64,000 nucleotides of DNA from Micropterix aruncella (Eukaryota > Arthropoda > Insecta > Lepidoptera > Micropterigidae): NCBI GenBank assembly GCA_944548615.1, contig OX155957.1, forward strand, positions 2,527,795 through 2,591,794, given 5' to 3'. The notes under the pieces are model-generated. The model saw only the letters and a program-made list of their open reading frames with translations. It was not told the origin of the DNA and searched no databases. The translations under genes and the position numbers were made by a program. Below are positions 1 through 10,087 of this stretch, in pieces (position 1 is the first letter of the stretch; every line of letters begins with the position of its first letter).

Positions 1-351
1 ATTTTGTTAATTTGCGGTCGGTATCGTGGTTCCGAGAGCGTTATCCTAGCGTATTATTTTATTACATCTCTTATTCTTTGCCTCCACGAATAAACCAATC
101 AAAATCAGTAGATTTAAACATCGCTTACCTGGTCTTTCCTGGCTGCTCTGTTGAATAATAGATGCTCTAGGCATTTATGTAGGCCCCAATGTGGTTTACC
201 AAAGCCCACGACACACACGAAGGCAGTGGTATATACAAAATTTAATTTGAATAATAATAATAATATTTTTTTTTTTTTTTAAGCAATTCACAAAAATATT
301 ACAAGTTACCAAATAAAATATCATATAACTAAAACACAGCAAGAAATAAGA
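1..351. other. AT-rich sequence, no gene recognised
   Basis: AT-rich DNA with a T-run around 267-280. No reading frame with a recognisable domain was found on either strand. Confidence 0.5.
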
Positions 352-460
352 CTAAATTATTAAATGATGCCCTCTGTCCAATGTCGCCCAACTAAGCAAA
401 GCTTGTGCTTGGGCGGACATTCTATAAACATAGAGTAGTTGAATACGTAGAAAAAAATAC
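352..460. repeat. LINE 3'UTR-like remnant
   Basis: The stretch containing CGCCCAACTAAGCAAAGCTT resembles a dispersed 3'UTR block I associate with lepidopteran LINEs. It is short and has no adjacent reverse transcriptase reading frame, so it would be a heavily truncated copy. The identification rests on recalled resemblance only. Confidence 0.3.
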
Positions 461-1493
461 ACGCAAATGGGTAAAAAACTAAATGAAAAAAAAATAGAAA
501 TAGACTGAAAAGGAAATAGTGTTAGACATAATGAAAAAAACGTGGTGGAGTGAGTAATAATGTTGTTGTCCGTATATATACATATATGTTCATATAGTGT
601 TGACATTAAATATGTGTGTATAAGAAAAGGGTGTATGTGTGATATGAGTTAGTTGTTGTGATGTGTTAATATTGCAACCAACGCTAGTAAAGTTGTATGT
701 TTAGCCCGGTCCCCTCCCAGCCCCCACAATATGACCAAGTTTCTACGTTATTTGAGGTGTGTTTCTGGAAAAACCCCAATCATCCCAATCACCCCAATCC
801 CCGTGTCCCAATCACCCCGATCACCGTGAAAAACGATTTTATTTCCATGGGATCGCGTATGCAGGGGAATTGGGATATTAGATGCGCCTCCTTTCGTTAA
901 GCAACGGTGATTTTTGATGCCGATATTTAAAATATGCCTCACCAAATCTGAGTTGTAAATAGAGTTTTGCTAAGCGCAGTCCTAATGAGTGCTAATTTTA
1001 TAGACTTTGTTAGTGTCACTCGTGAGCGGTGGGGGTGTATTTCTGCTAACGCTGGGTGAAGAAGTGCGAGACAACATATCGCGGAGGTTAGTAGGTCTCC
1101 GATATGCAACGTTGGGCGGGCCCGACAAAAGGTTTTTAGTCAGTGGGCTCGGTAAAATAATAAGAAATTTTATCTGCGCTTATGCGCAGATTCCGTCGTT
1201 GATGAGTTTCTAGCGGGGTTTTGTTGGTAGCGCCTTTGGCTCGGAATGATCTGTTTAGTCAGCGATGCAGTATGATAATACTTTTCAGCAATGCTGATTC
1301 GAGCGTCTCCAGAAACTCTTTGCGTCGGGAATCCTCCTTGGAAATGCGATATCCGCGGATGGAGAGTGAATGGGGTATCGCGCGCTTGATGTTTGGGGGG
1401 ATGGGGAAGGGGGGGGGGGGGGGCGGTGGAAACTGCTGTGGTTTAGATACAGTTGTTGGTTGGTGGGTTTTATGTGAACCAAAGTATTCCTCC
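461..1493. other. No gene recognised; C-rich and G-run simple sequence
   Basis: It contains a degenerate C-rich stretch (about 772-827, ATCACCCC-like units) and a long G-run (about 1394-1424). Short open frames exist on both strands but none shows a domain. The segment 1000-1390 is less AT-rich than its surroundings and unassigned. Confidence 0.4.
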
Positions 1494-2150
1494 ATTATGG
1501 AGCTAATGGGCCCAGTGCAGTTGAGCCATTATGACCCATCTGTTAAGATCGGCCGAACTTACAGGTCAGCATCCATCCGGCAGCCTTCAAGCAGAAGTGC
1601 GTGCCCGAGTTAGACTGTGTGCTTGCGGGCCAGTTCCCAGGGAATTGTAATTTGAGCGCTCCTGGACGGTTTGCGCACCGTGCGGTGTCAACCAAGCGCA
1701 TGTGCACTCCGACTGGTGGCCGGGGTAGTGTGGAAATGGTTTTATTTCCTATAGAGCGGCTGTAGTTGTTTACCTTACGGCAACTGCTCTTTAAAAGAAC
1801 AATCGGCTGCTCGATACGGTTGAACAGCCGGGCAACGGATGCCGTGGTGCGTGTTAGGTTTGGTAGACACCGAATCACCGTTCCTTAAGGGAGAGGACCG
1901 GTCAAACGACCTCGAACCTGTAACCAGTCGGGGACCGGAGGTAATCTGGAAGTCAGGGCGCGAGTATCGGCCCGCTGTTTGGATTGATCTGGTTATCTCG
2001 CAGTAAAGCGTTGGCTTCTTACGGGCGAATGGAGTAACTACATAGACAGTGGACTGTTTTCGCCCCAAGTCTTTTACGCTCACCTCACAGGAAACAGAAC
2101 AATCTAATATCATTAAAACTTCCTGAGGTGACGGGTTCGCCCGTTTTAGT
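1494..2150 (+). mobile_element. Deletion derivative of a LINE: 5'UTR joined to 3' tail
   Basis: The left part (about 1494-2060) is similar in order and sequence to the 5'UTR upstream of the ORF1 element on the minus strand at 45470-45908, and to the fragment at 38020-38450. Shared blocks include GGCAACTGCT, CCGGGCAA, GATGCCGTGGT, TGTAACCAGTC and CCCGCTGTTT. The right part (about 2060-2150) matches the 3' tail at 43577-43690 on the minus strand, including CGCTCACCTCAC and the hairpin ACGGGTTCGCCCGT. Nothing codes for ORF1 or reverse transcriptase between them, so this copy is a body-less derivative. The junction lies near TTTTCGCCCCAAGTC, where the larger element has related sequence on both sides. 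Confidence 0.6.
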
Positions 2151-2824
2151 TGAAAACTCCAGTTGCGGAAATGTCATTCCGAGAGAGTTGGGTTAACATC
2201 GAGGTACGTCAAGGACAAGGCCGGATTTAAATTTGATAAGGCCATAACAGTTTTGAGATATCGGACCTACAATTGCTCACTCGGTCAATTTTTTAGGGAC
2301 CCCAAGAAAGTGGTGGCCCTAAGCTATAGCTTGTGTAGCTTATAGGTAAATCCTGCACTGGTAACGGATTTACCTTGCCATTTAATCTTTATGAGGAAGA
2401 AATGTATTATACCGTTACTGAATCCAGCGTGCTAAATCCGCGTTGACGTCTGGGAACCCGTTGATTGCGCGAGCGCACACTTTCGTGCGTGATCAATTCC
2501 CAACATTCTAGTCTTTCAGCTCTCTCATCGTCTCGCCTTGAGTGATCGAAGGAGCAATAAATAATGATCGGCGTAATGTGCTGTCTCTGCGTTCGCGATA
2601 ATCCGATTACTAACAGACCAATCGACGCGGCACGCTCCACTCTTTTAATTAAAACCAATCAGCGTGCGAGTAATTCGTGAGGAGAGCACATAGCACTAGA
2701 CTGGCGGTGGCGTGCTTTAAACTGTGTGCTCTGGAGCTGAACACCATCCCCGTAGGTGATAAAAGAAAAATAAACGATAAATGAAATAAATAATAAATAG
2801 TAAAAAAACATGATTAAAAAAAAG
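2151..2824. other. No gene recognised
   Basis: It contains moderately GC-balanced sequence at 2400-2700 with short open frames on the minus strand, but no domain was recognised. The right end (2760-2820) is A-rich with repeated AATAAATA blocks, which looks like the tail of an unidentified retroelement. Confidence 0.4.
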
Positions 2825-2835
2825 GTTTTATTAAA

Positions 2836-3375
2836 ATGCAATGTCCCGAGCCAACCCTGCGTGCAGCAGCCATGTCATGGCGAAACTTAGAACGGGCTAT
2901 CATAATTGAATGCGTATGTAAAAAAATAACCCAGGGTGCAGCAGCCCTATCGCGGTGTAACTTAGAACGGGCTATCATAATTGAATGCGTATACAAAGTT
3001 TTGTGTCTGTGTTGTTGGCCGTTGAGGAGCTTCTCGCCGGGAGCCGACTCTGGGTGCAGCAGCCATGTCATGGTAAAATTTAGAACGGACTATCATAATT
3101 GAATGCGTATACAAAATTTCGATTATTTGCTTTTGACCGTTGAGGAGTCCCTTCGTTGGAAGCCTTCATAATCATAATTAAATGCATATCCAAAAATTTG
3201 TTTGTATGCTGTTGACCGTTGAAAAGGCTCCTCGTCGGGAGCCAACACTGGGTGCAGCAGCCATGTCATGGTGAAATTGAGAACGGGCTATCACAATTGA
3301 ATTCGTATACAAAATTGTGTGCCTGTGCTGTTGACCGCGGAAGAGTATCCTTGTCGGGAGCCGATCCTGTGTGTA
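2836..3375 (+). repeat. Tandem repeat of roughly 120-bp units, copy 1
   Basis: A block containing GGGTGCAGCAGCCATGTCAT followed by TTAGAACGGGCTATCATAAT and GTTGACCGTTGAGGAG recurs at about 2855, 2930, 3046 and 3248, with a deleted unit near 3143-3190. Unit spacing varies (about 75-200 bp) because of internal deletions. The same units, flanked by the same start (TGTCCCGAGCCAACC) and end (GAGCCGATCC or near), recur at 54768-55130. This is therefore a dispersed element built of tandem units rather than a local duplication. The family is not identified. Confidence 0.75.
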
Positions 3376-3547
3376 TAATCAGATCATGCTCGCAATAAAA
3401 ATGCATTTCTTGAGAACTAAACCAATGTGTCAAATTTCAATTTCATAGTATAAGAGGAAGTGCTTCTAATTCAGTTTGCAAAATTTGACCTAACCAAACT
3501 ATGAAACTAACAAACATTACAAGGTTTTATAAACGAGGGTTTAAAAA

Positions 3548-3895
3548 CGAATTTACCGCGTGAAGTTTGTAGCACCCGACTTTTCAATAGAGACGACGGT
3601 TTCAAACTTGCGTGGAATCATTTGGAATCATTTTCTTAAAATATTATTACTTTCCATCGCCGAGCGCAAGGACGTAACACAAGATACAGCGAGCGTTGCG
3701 TGCAGGGTGAGTTTTGAAAATTTGCGCGCTCCGAACCCGCCGCGCCACCACCGTTATATTCTGCGCAGCAGCAGTTTACCAGCAGAATAAAGGATGACGA
3801 TTGACATCACTTCAGTTTACCTTGGAGCCGGCATTTCGGCGATGTTGCAACATCGCTGAAACATCGGGTGCTACAAACTGGCCGCTTTATCAAAC
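3548..3895 (+). mobile_element. Penelope-like element, 3'-end fragment with inverted terminal piece
   Basis: From about 3577 the sequence follows the 3' end of the Penelope-like fragment at 47690-47960: the AATAGAGA-GACGG start, the GAGCGCAAGGACGTAA block, the CCACCACCGTTAT block and the terminal CGGGTGCTACAAACT. It encodes only the weakly conserved C-terminal tail after the GIY-YIG domain and is not functional. The first 28 bases (3548-3575) are the same 3' terminus in reverse orientation, so the fragment begins with an inverted copy of its own end. Inverted flanking segments are known for Penelope insertions. Confidence 0.65.
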
Positions 3896-4012
3896 AATCG
3901 CAATAGTCCTCGAATTCATAGAAACAAATGAGTTCTTTTACCAGGTGAGAGTTTCTGGTAATGGTTTAAAAGTCATCATCAGAGTGGTTAGCAAGGGACC
4001 TTACAGCTTCCT

Positions 4013-4520
4013 AAATTTATTTATTTATTTGTTTATTAGTTTTAAATATTATTCAAGAGCATTACAGACGAATTCAATTCGCCCTTGAATATTAAAGCTA
4101 GAGTGTAAGTCTAAAAATAAATGAATTACATAATTACATTAATGCTAACATTGAACAAGAAAAAAAAACACAAAAATATAAAACTAAATAAAAGACAGAT
4201 TATGATAAATATGAGATAGCAGGGAGTTGCCTTTTTAGCTGCCAAAGAGATATACAAAAGATGTCTATTTCTGTGGGTAAGGAATTAAGAAGAGCTATAA
4301 CCCTTCCCACTGGCCTGTCTACAAAAATATTTGTACGATGGTACGGCACATTAAACAATAGATGCGATCTCCTCGCTGTGTAATTTACCGGTACGTACAA
4401 TTCAACCTTACATAGTATCTCATAAATAGTTCCTTGAATTAATTTATATACAAATATAATTACGGAAATATATCGACGCGTTTCAAGACTTTTGTATCCT
4501 ACCAATCCTAGCACAAAATC
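4013..4520 (-). pseudogene. LINE reverse transcriptase C-terminus plus 3'UTR (jockey/CR1-like)
   Basis: The minus-strand frame 4200-4514 encodes about 104 residues with the spacing typical of the extreme C-terminus of jockey/CR1-like LINE ORF2: an LETRR segment, FVYKL, a VPVNYTARRS block, a YHRTN block and a final DIF segment. The 3'UTR runs leftward to an (AAAT)n-type tail at 4015-4040. The catalytic reverse transcriptase region is absent, so this is a 5'-truncated dead copy. The 3'UTR block ACTAAATAAAAGACAGATTA (near 4180) recurs at 50640, marking the same family. Confidence 0.7.
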
Positions 4521-4659
4521 GGACGGAAATAACTATGGATAAATATTGTATTATATATCCTACTACTATATATCTTATTCCTTTCCTTAATTAATATATG
4601 AATAATTTTATGAAAGTCTCATTGCGGAAGTCTAAGTTATTGATATCCTATAATTGTTT

Positions 4660-4906
4660 ATATGGAGAAACCTAATGCACTACCGTGGGGACGATATAAT
4701 AAACTGTAGTGGATTTAGTAAGCATCACCGTGACAACTGACAAACATTGCCCAATATTTGTAGCACCAAAAATGTACAATAAACTGTCTTGTGACATACG
4801 TATAATTAGTTTTGTATAAATATATTTTGCAAATACCCTAACATGTATTTAATATCTGTAAGTTTACTGTAGAAATTAAATACATAAATAAATAAATAAA
4901 TAAGCA
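4660..4906 (+). pseudogene. LINE C-terminal fragment with (AAAT)n tail
   Basis: A decayed plus-strand frame includes an APKMYNKLSCDIR-like stretch, which fits the last residues of a LINE ORF2. It ends in an AATAAATAAATAAATAA tail at about 4885-4904. Several stops are present. The family cannot be named from so little sequence. Confidence 0.45.
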
Positions 4907-4937
4907 CTGGTAATTCGATAACTTGGTCGTCTTCATT

Positions 4938-5345
4938 CCAGGGAGTGCAAGCCCTTCCGTTGCTCGATGTCCTATCAAAATATCACATTAAAATGGGTCT
5001 AAATAGCAGACGAGCGACAGTAAACCAGATGAGATTTTAGATTATTTACGAGGATTTATCGCGACCAAATATGGTGATTTAGTGCCAATGGGAAATCTCG
5101 ACATCTCCGAACACGTAAAAATCGGTAAGTCATGAAATTATTATCCCCAAAGTCGCTTGAATTATTAATGCTATCGAAGATCCGGCGTCTCGTTGGGCAA
5201 CTGCGATCGAATGTACGCCGCGCTATGTCCGCCGTTCGGGCGAATTTTATAACTCAACCAAATGGTATTTGGAACCCAATCGTGTCGTTGTTTCAGAGGA
5301 GCATGAAGCAAAGATCCCGAATATGTATGTATTGGCATTGATTAT
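4938..5345 (+). pseudogene. Unidentified decayed coding-like segment
   Basis: Three consecutive open stretches in different frames have protein-like composition. The first follows a TTCCAG at 4935-4940 (VQALPLLDVLSKYHIKMG). The second, about 5010-5123, contains DEILDYLRGFIATKYGDLVP. The third, about 5151-5343, contains ASRWATAIECTPRYVRRSGE and ends at a TGA. A GTAAGT follows the second stretch, so splice sites or frameshifts could separate them. I do not recognise the family. It sits between a LINE tail and the start of a dispersed repeat, so a decayed host gene, retrocopy or transposon gene are all possible. Confidence 0.35.
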
Positions 5346-5565
5346 ATATGGTACTAGCTGACCCGTGCCCACTTCATTGGGCGGTAAAACTTTTTACCTG
5401 TGATGAAATTATGAGTGTGGTGCGGTTAGTACTGAGTGTTATGATTTATTTCCTGACTGCCAAAATAAGGGATATATTTTTACTGCATATGTATGTATGT
5501 ATTTGCATGCCAATTTGACTATAATACCGTTATATGTGAGTGTCTTCTTGTGAGCGTATTATCTC

Positions 5566-5706
5566 TTTAATTAGGAATGCGGTTAGACATTTTCACCATA
5601 GGATGTGCTCAATCTCTCCCAACTCAACCATAGTATGTTAATGGTGTGTATATGACATAATTATAAAGTTATTGTAAATTAATAAATAAAAAATAAATAA
5701 AAATTT
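5566..5706 (+). repeat. Retroelement 3' end with A-rich tail
   Basis: About 130 bases, from TTAATTAGGAATGCGGTTAG through the TATATGACATAATTATAAAG block, end in an AATAAATAAAAAATAAATAAA-type tail. An almost identical copy lies in opposite orientation at 7263-7395. The A-rich tail indicates a retroposed SINE or truncated LINE inserted on the plus strand. Confidence 0.65.
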
Positions 5707-6048
5707 ATGCAGTAAAAGGGAAATTATAAGCAGTAAAAGAAAAAAGTCTTTTGTTTTAAATACTTGAGACGATAAATTTACTTATTTTGATAAGAATTCA
5801 TAATTGTTGATAATATGACCAATAAACAAGACCTAAAGGTGCGATTCCACCAAAATAGTGTGCAGCACATTTGCTTGCACACATTTTGTGCAAAACTCCA
5901 ACAGTGCAGGTACTAAGCTGGTGTCGCATTTGGCTTCCGTCTCCACTGGTAAGGCTGTGCGTAACTTTTGTAAGCGCACAGTTCAGCACACTTGTGCGCG
6001 AACATGTTCACTGAGCAGAGTTTCTGCCGAGACAGTTCAGTAGTTAAT

Positions 6049-6702
6049 ATGAACGGGCAGGAAAACGTAGTGCTTTGTGCTGCAGCATGTGTTTTACTAT
6101 GTAGTCTCCTTAAAAAGAAACGAAGGAAGAAACCGCGATGTTGGGTGAGGCCGTTACTACAGCGACGGAATGAAGAAACGAATAAATTTCTAGAAGAAAT
6201 AAAAATAGATCCATTGAGTGGATTTAAAAACTTCACACGTATATCTTGCGAAGATTTTGAGTTGCTGGTTAATGTAACTAGTCCTTTTATTGCTAAGCAA
6301 GATACCAACTACAGAAAATGTGTCCCTGTTTCAATAAGGCTTGCAATCACCTTAAGATATCTTGCTACTGGAGATTCTTTTGCAAGTTTAATGTTCTTAT
6401 TTAAAGTTTCAAAAGAGCTTATTGCTCGGATTGTACCTGAGACTTGTAAGGCGTTGATAAGCGTGTTGAAAGAAAATATTAAGGTTTTGATATTGATATC
6501 TGGCTGTTTTGATACTGAGAACCAAATTACTCATTGCACTATCGATGGAAGTTGGCGGCGTGATGCAGGCATGGCAAACTTACTGCCTTTAAGACATGTT
6601 GGAAGAAGACCCCCTGGCGATGCGAAAAACATAAGAGAAGAATTTGCACATTATTTCCAAACTGACATCGGAATGGTGCCATGGCAAGAAACACTGGAGT
6701 AA
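6049..6702 (+). pseudogene. HARBI1-like transposase lacking the DDE core
   Basis: The open frame runs from 5992 to 6702. I prefer the ATG at 6049, which starts MNGQENV. The N-terminal half matches HARBI1-like transposases: the LEEIKIDPLSGFKNFTRIS region, then SIRLAITLRYLATGDSFASL and the KVSKELIARIVPETCKAL helix region. The frame then jumps to the extreme C-terminus, with a GSWRRD segment, an IREEFAHYF segment and the VPWQ ending. The part that should carry the metal-binding D-D-E residues, roughly 150 residues in relatives, is missing. The frame stays open across the junction near 6480-6540. An AATAAA lies at 6742-6747. It could still make an N-terminal DNA- or partner-binding protein, but that is inference. 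Confidence 0.8.
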
Positions 6703-6750
6703 ATAGTATAGGTATCTAAGTAATAATATTAGAGGTAAGAAAATAAACAT

Positions 6751-7116
6751 TTAAAACGTACCTACCTGTTCATTTATTTCGTCGTGTGAGTTCAAGCTGA
6801 CGTTCGGCTCATCCCTTCCATGAAAGAAATTCAAATATGCATAAGCAAACCATTTCGGCTTATATATATCTAAAATCCCAGATCCTGAAGATTTTGAGTC
6901 CGCGATTTTCTTCTTTTCTCTTCGGTATTGAGCCAAAATAATCTTCCATTTTCTCATTACCTCAGTCGAGTCACAATTGAAACTTTGCGCCAACTCTTGA
7001 GTGGCGTCGTGTTTTTTGTTTTTATTTTTATAATCACTGTGACTAGAATCCCATAATACAGGATAAGTTTCAATAGCTTGAATAAAATTAATAATTTTAT
7101 CATTCGTCCAATCCAT
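6751..7116 (-). CDS. MADF-domain protein of the Harbinger element
   Basis: The 121-residue frame begins MDWTNDKIINFIQAIETYP and continues through LWDSSHSDYK, an AQSF segment and a VMRKWKIILAQYRREKKKI helix to FAYAYLNFFHG. This is the usual MADF (Myb/SANT-like) layout with its spaced aromatic residues. In PIF/Harbinger elements the MADF protein is the partner that helps carry the transposase to DNA. The frame ends 49 bp from the stop of the convergent transposase. An AG-GTAGGT donor-like site occurs near its 3' end (about 6766-6772), so a lost downstream exon is possible. No BESS motif was seen. The frame is intact, but its expression is unknown. Confidence 0.75.
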   Translation of the reverse strand: MDWTNDKIINFIQAIETYPVLWDSSHSDYKNKNKKHDATQELAQSFNCDSTEVMRKWKIILAQYRREKKKIADSKSSGSGILDIYKPKWFAYAYLNFFHGRDEPNVSLNSHDEINEQVGTF

Positions 7117-7262
7117 ATTTAGCTTGGTTAATTAACAATGTACGCGCACAAATCAATGTTTTCACTCCGGTACCGGAAGCAAGACTGAGTTCGCGCACAA
7201 CAGGTTTGTACACGTCGGCGCGAGTCCACTGCCTGCATGTGTGCGCGCACAAAAGTATACAG

Positions 7263-7395
7263 ATGTTATTTTATTTATTAATTTACAATAACTTTATAAT
7301 TATGTCATATACACACCATTAACATACTATGGTTGAGTTGGGAGAGATTGAGCACATCCTATGGTGAAAATGTCTATCCGCATTCCTAACTAGGT
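7263..7395 (-). repeat. Retroelement 3' end, inverted relative to 5566-5706
   Basis: Reverse-complement match to 5566-5706 over about 130 bases (for example CATCCTATGGTGAAAATGTC and TTTACAATAACTTTATAATT), with the A-rich tail at the low-coordinate end. It lies inside the Harbinger element, so it inserted after it. Confidence 0.7.
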
Positions 7396-8264
7396 CAGAG
7401 ACCCGTATCTAGGGATGCTGCTTTTTGTTTAAAGGTATCGACATTGATTTTTAAAAATCAATGGTATCGATGAGCTGACTCTTTTGATGTTATGAACTTA
7501 CGTTGCATTGCATAATACATAAGAATATATACATAAATATACATACACATACATACACACATACATAAATATATATATACATACCTACACCTATATATAC
7601 ATAAGCAAATAATACACGAGATTTGATATTAGTTTGTAATACATAATTTAATAAAACAACTTAAATTATTAGCGAGAGCAATTGAGACTCAGCATACATT
7701 GGACCCCTTTCAAGCAGGTACTTCTTTATAAGTAAGATGTGCGCGAACATTTCTAGAATGTTCGCGCACAATTTGTTATTGTTTGCTTTAGTGAGTCGAC
7801 CAGAATAAACATTTGTGTCGCACAATGTGCATTGCAGTGCCGCACAGTTCTGCACACTGGTGGAATCGCATCTTTACGATTTAAATATTTAAAAAAATAT
7901 AAAATACTACTTTTTGTGACTTAAATATAAAAGTTAGACATATGCTGTCGCTGACTTTTTTGTAGGCATTATTCAGCTCAACAACTTTTTTTCTAGAACC
8001 TAATCATATATCTCTCATCGTTAAGGCAGCGTTATTTAGAAACGTTTTCGTTCGACCGCTTATTCTCCGACTTACTTTGCAAATCCGACTACCACGAAAA
8101 AGTCTTTTTATTTTTCAGATTAATATATAGCCTATGACACTCACAAATAACGTGGCTTTCTATTGGTAAAAGAATTTTCAAAATCGGTTCAGCAGATCCA
8201 GAGATTACTTCCTACAACGTCACAAACTTTACCTCTTTATAATATGTATTAGTATAGATTAGAT

Positions 8265-10072
8265 TGCTTAACTCCGTAGTACATTTTGGAAAACCGTCTG
8301 CGCCGGTGAAATGCAGGTAGCGCTGATAGCATTGACGATGAAACTAATATCAATTTATTTGGCCTTTTGTAATAAGATTAATGTTTTTTTTATAAACGAC
8401 TGATTGATTACAAAAACAATAATTTACATTAACAATGATACCAAGAATATTATTAAATTATTAGTGCCACTTATCGCATTTTTTAAATAGGCTGATTACA
8501 TCGCAGAAATAATTCGCAGAGTTTTTTCGCATATTACAAAAATAAACATAAATACGTTAATACTGGTCCGTGAAAAATAATTAAATGTGACTAAAAATTC
8601 TCAGGACATTGCCTACAGCTGCTGTTCTCGGCAACTCGCTTTTCATCTTGTCGGGTTTCGAATTTAAAATATTATAACCTGAAAATCTAATTCCTTAAAG
8701 CTCCGTTATTATTAATACTATAAGGGAAAAGACTATAAGGGAAAATACTATAAGGGGAAATGTCTTAAAATCGCGTAAATAAAGCCTGTTATTTTGTTGT
8801 AAGTCATTTATTTACATGTTTAGTGGTTTACGAGTTTCATTAATGTAATTTTAAGCGATGAGTATAAAAGAAAAACGAGGCGTTGGAAATCGCAACTGAA
8901 AATCGCCGACCAAAAATCAATTAGGAAGAAGAAAAGAAAACAATCGAGGCTGAAAATCGAAAACAAATAAATTATCGCACTTATTGTATATAACCTAGAA
9001 CAGAGACCAATTGTAAGTCGCTTCATCAAGACGAAGGGAGAATGGGCATTTTTATATGAAAGGTGTACCCTGATTGTAACAACTAGGGACTTACAATGAT
9101 TTTTTACCCTTGTGTAAAGAGGTAATAATATCTTGGTCAAAATCATTAATCCATGTCATGTTGGAATTATACACATCCAAATTTTACATATCCGGATTAT
9201 TTTGTGTAATAAACTAATATTAATTCTATTGATTACTAGTTATTATCTAAATAGGGTTTTTATAAGTCGTTATTTGAATCAGCAATTCAACTAAAATACA
9301 ATCGTAAAGCAAAAATGAATCAAGTCGAGTATCACAGAAAGAAAAACGAAATCACATGGAAAGAAAAAAACAGAAAGCACTCACAACACCCCAAAAGTAA
9401 ATAAAAGGAAAGACAACGTCACATGCGCAAAATCTTACCTAACACACCCATACACTGAACATCTATCTCTGTATTACTTATTTATTGTATATTTTTTATT
9501 AATAAACTTGTTTAGACAATCCCAACTTATAACAAAAGAATACCCGAAGGCCCAGGCGCAAAATCTCACCTGAAAACCGCACTCTGATCTCTATCTTACT
9601 TACTGATTGCTTCTATTTCGTCCACAAACTAATTTACTGCTTTAGCTTCGGGGTAAAATTACTCAATCGGTACTTTGCCGTTATTTTTACATTTATATTG
9701 ATTTTATTTATATGGTGTGTATATAAATATTATAAATAACTTATTGTTTAAATAAAACAAAGAAAATAAGGTATTTTAATTTAAACATATGTAATTATTG
9801 AATAATATATTTTGCAATTTCAACACTCTATACCTTTTTTCATCCACGTATTTCTGCTTAGCCGCCGTAGTAAGCAATGTTGTTTTTGTAATTAGCTTTC
9901 CTTTGGTATAAATAGCAAAGCGTTACAAGAAAATTCGAAAGTGGGGTACGAAATCACCTATTCATAATCATAATCATAACCATATTTATTTAAAAAAAAA
10001 GACTAGGTATCTATAACAAGCATAGCTAGATACCCAATCTTGTGGAATCGTCCAAAAAAAATTCATATTTCT
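8265..10072. other. AT-rich stretch, no gene recognised
   Basis: No supported gene. A short repeated motif ACTATAAGGGAAAA occurs at about 8717-8760. The minus-strand frame at 8820-9146 has low-complexity hydrophobic composition and no domain. The remaining sequence is AT-rich spacer with A-rich runs near 9985-9995. Confidence 0.5.
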
Positions 10073-10087
10073 TACATATTGTTTTTA

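Larger units (their letters stand above)
5837..7873 (+). mobile_element. PIF/Harbinger DNA transposon, internally deleted
   Basis: The terminal inverted repeats are 5837-5852 (AGGTGCGATTCCACCA) and 7858-7873, matching at 15 of 16 positions. Similarity continues inward with GTGTGCAG and TGTGCG motifs. The flanking triplets are TAA on the left and TTA on the right, compatible with a decayed 3-bp TWA target duplication. It carries a transposase gene on the plus strand and a MADF gene on the minus strand, converging near 6730. That two-gene plan is characteristic of PIF/Harbinger. The transposase lacks its catalytic centre, so the copy cannot be autonomous. Confidence 0.85.
5354..8264. repeat. 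Old dispersed element split by later insertions
   Basis: The left boundary carries ACTAGCTGACCCGTGCCCAC. The right boundary carries TTCAAAATCGGTTCAGCAGA and TACCTCTTTATAATATGTAT, a terminal pair I associate with a very common lepidopteran repeat. The body (5390-5560 and 7877-8264) has no surviving gene. A Harbinger element and a retroelement tail interrupt it. Superfamily is not assigned here. Confidence 0.5.

Noticed and set aside
1221..1613. 130-codon frame over the G-run
   Set aside because: Open largely because of the G homopolymer; no domain and no similarity to other elements in the window.
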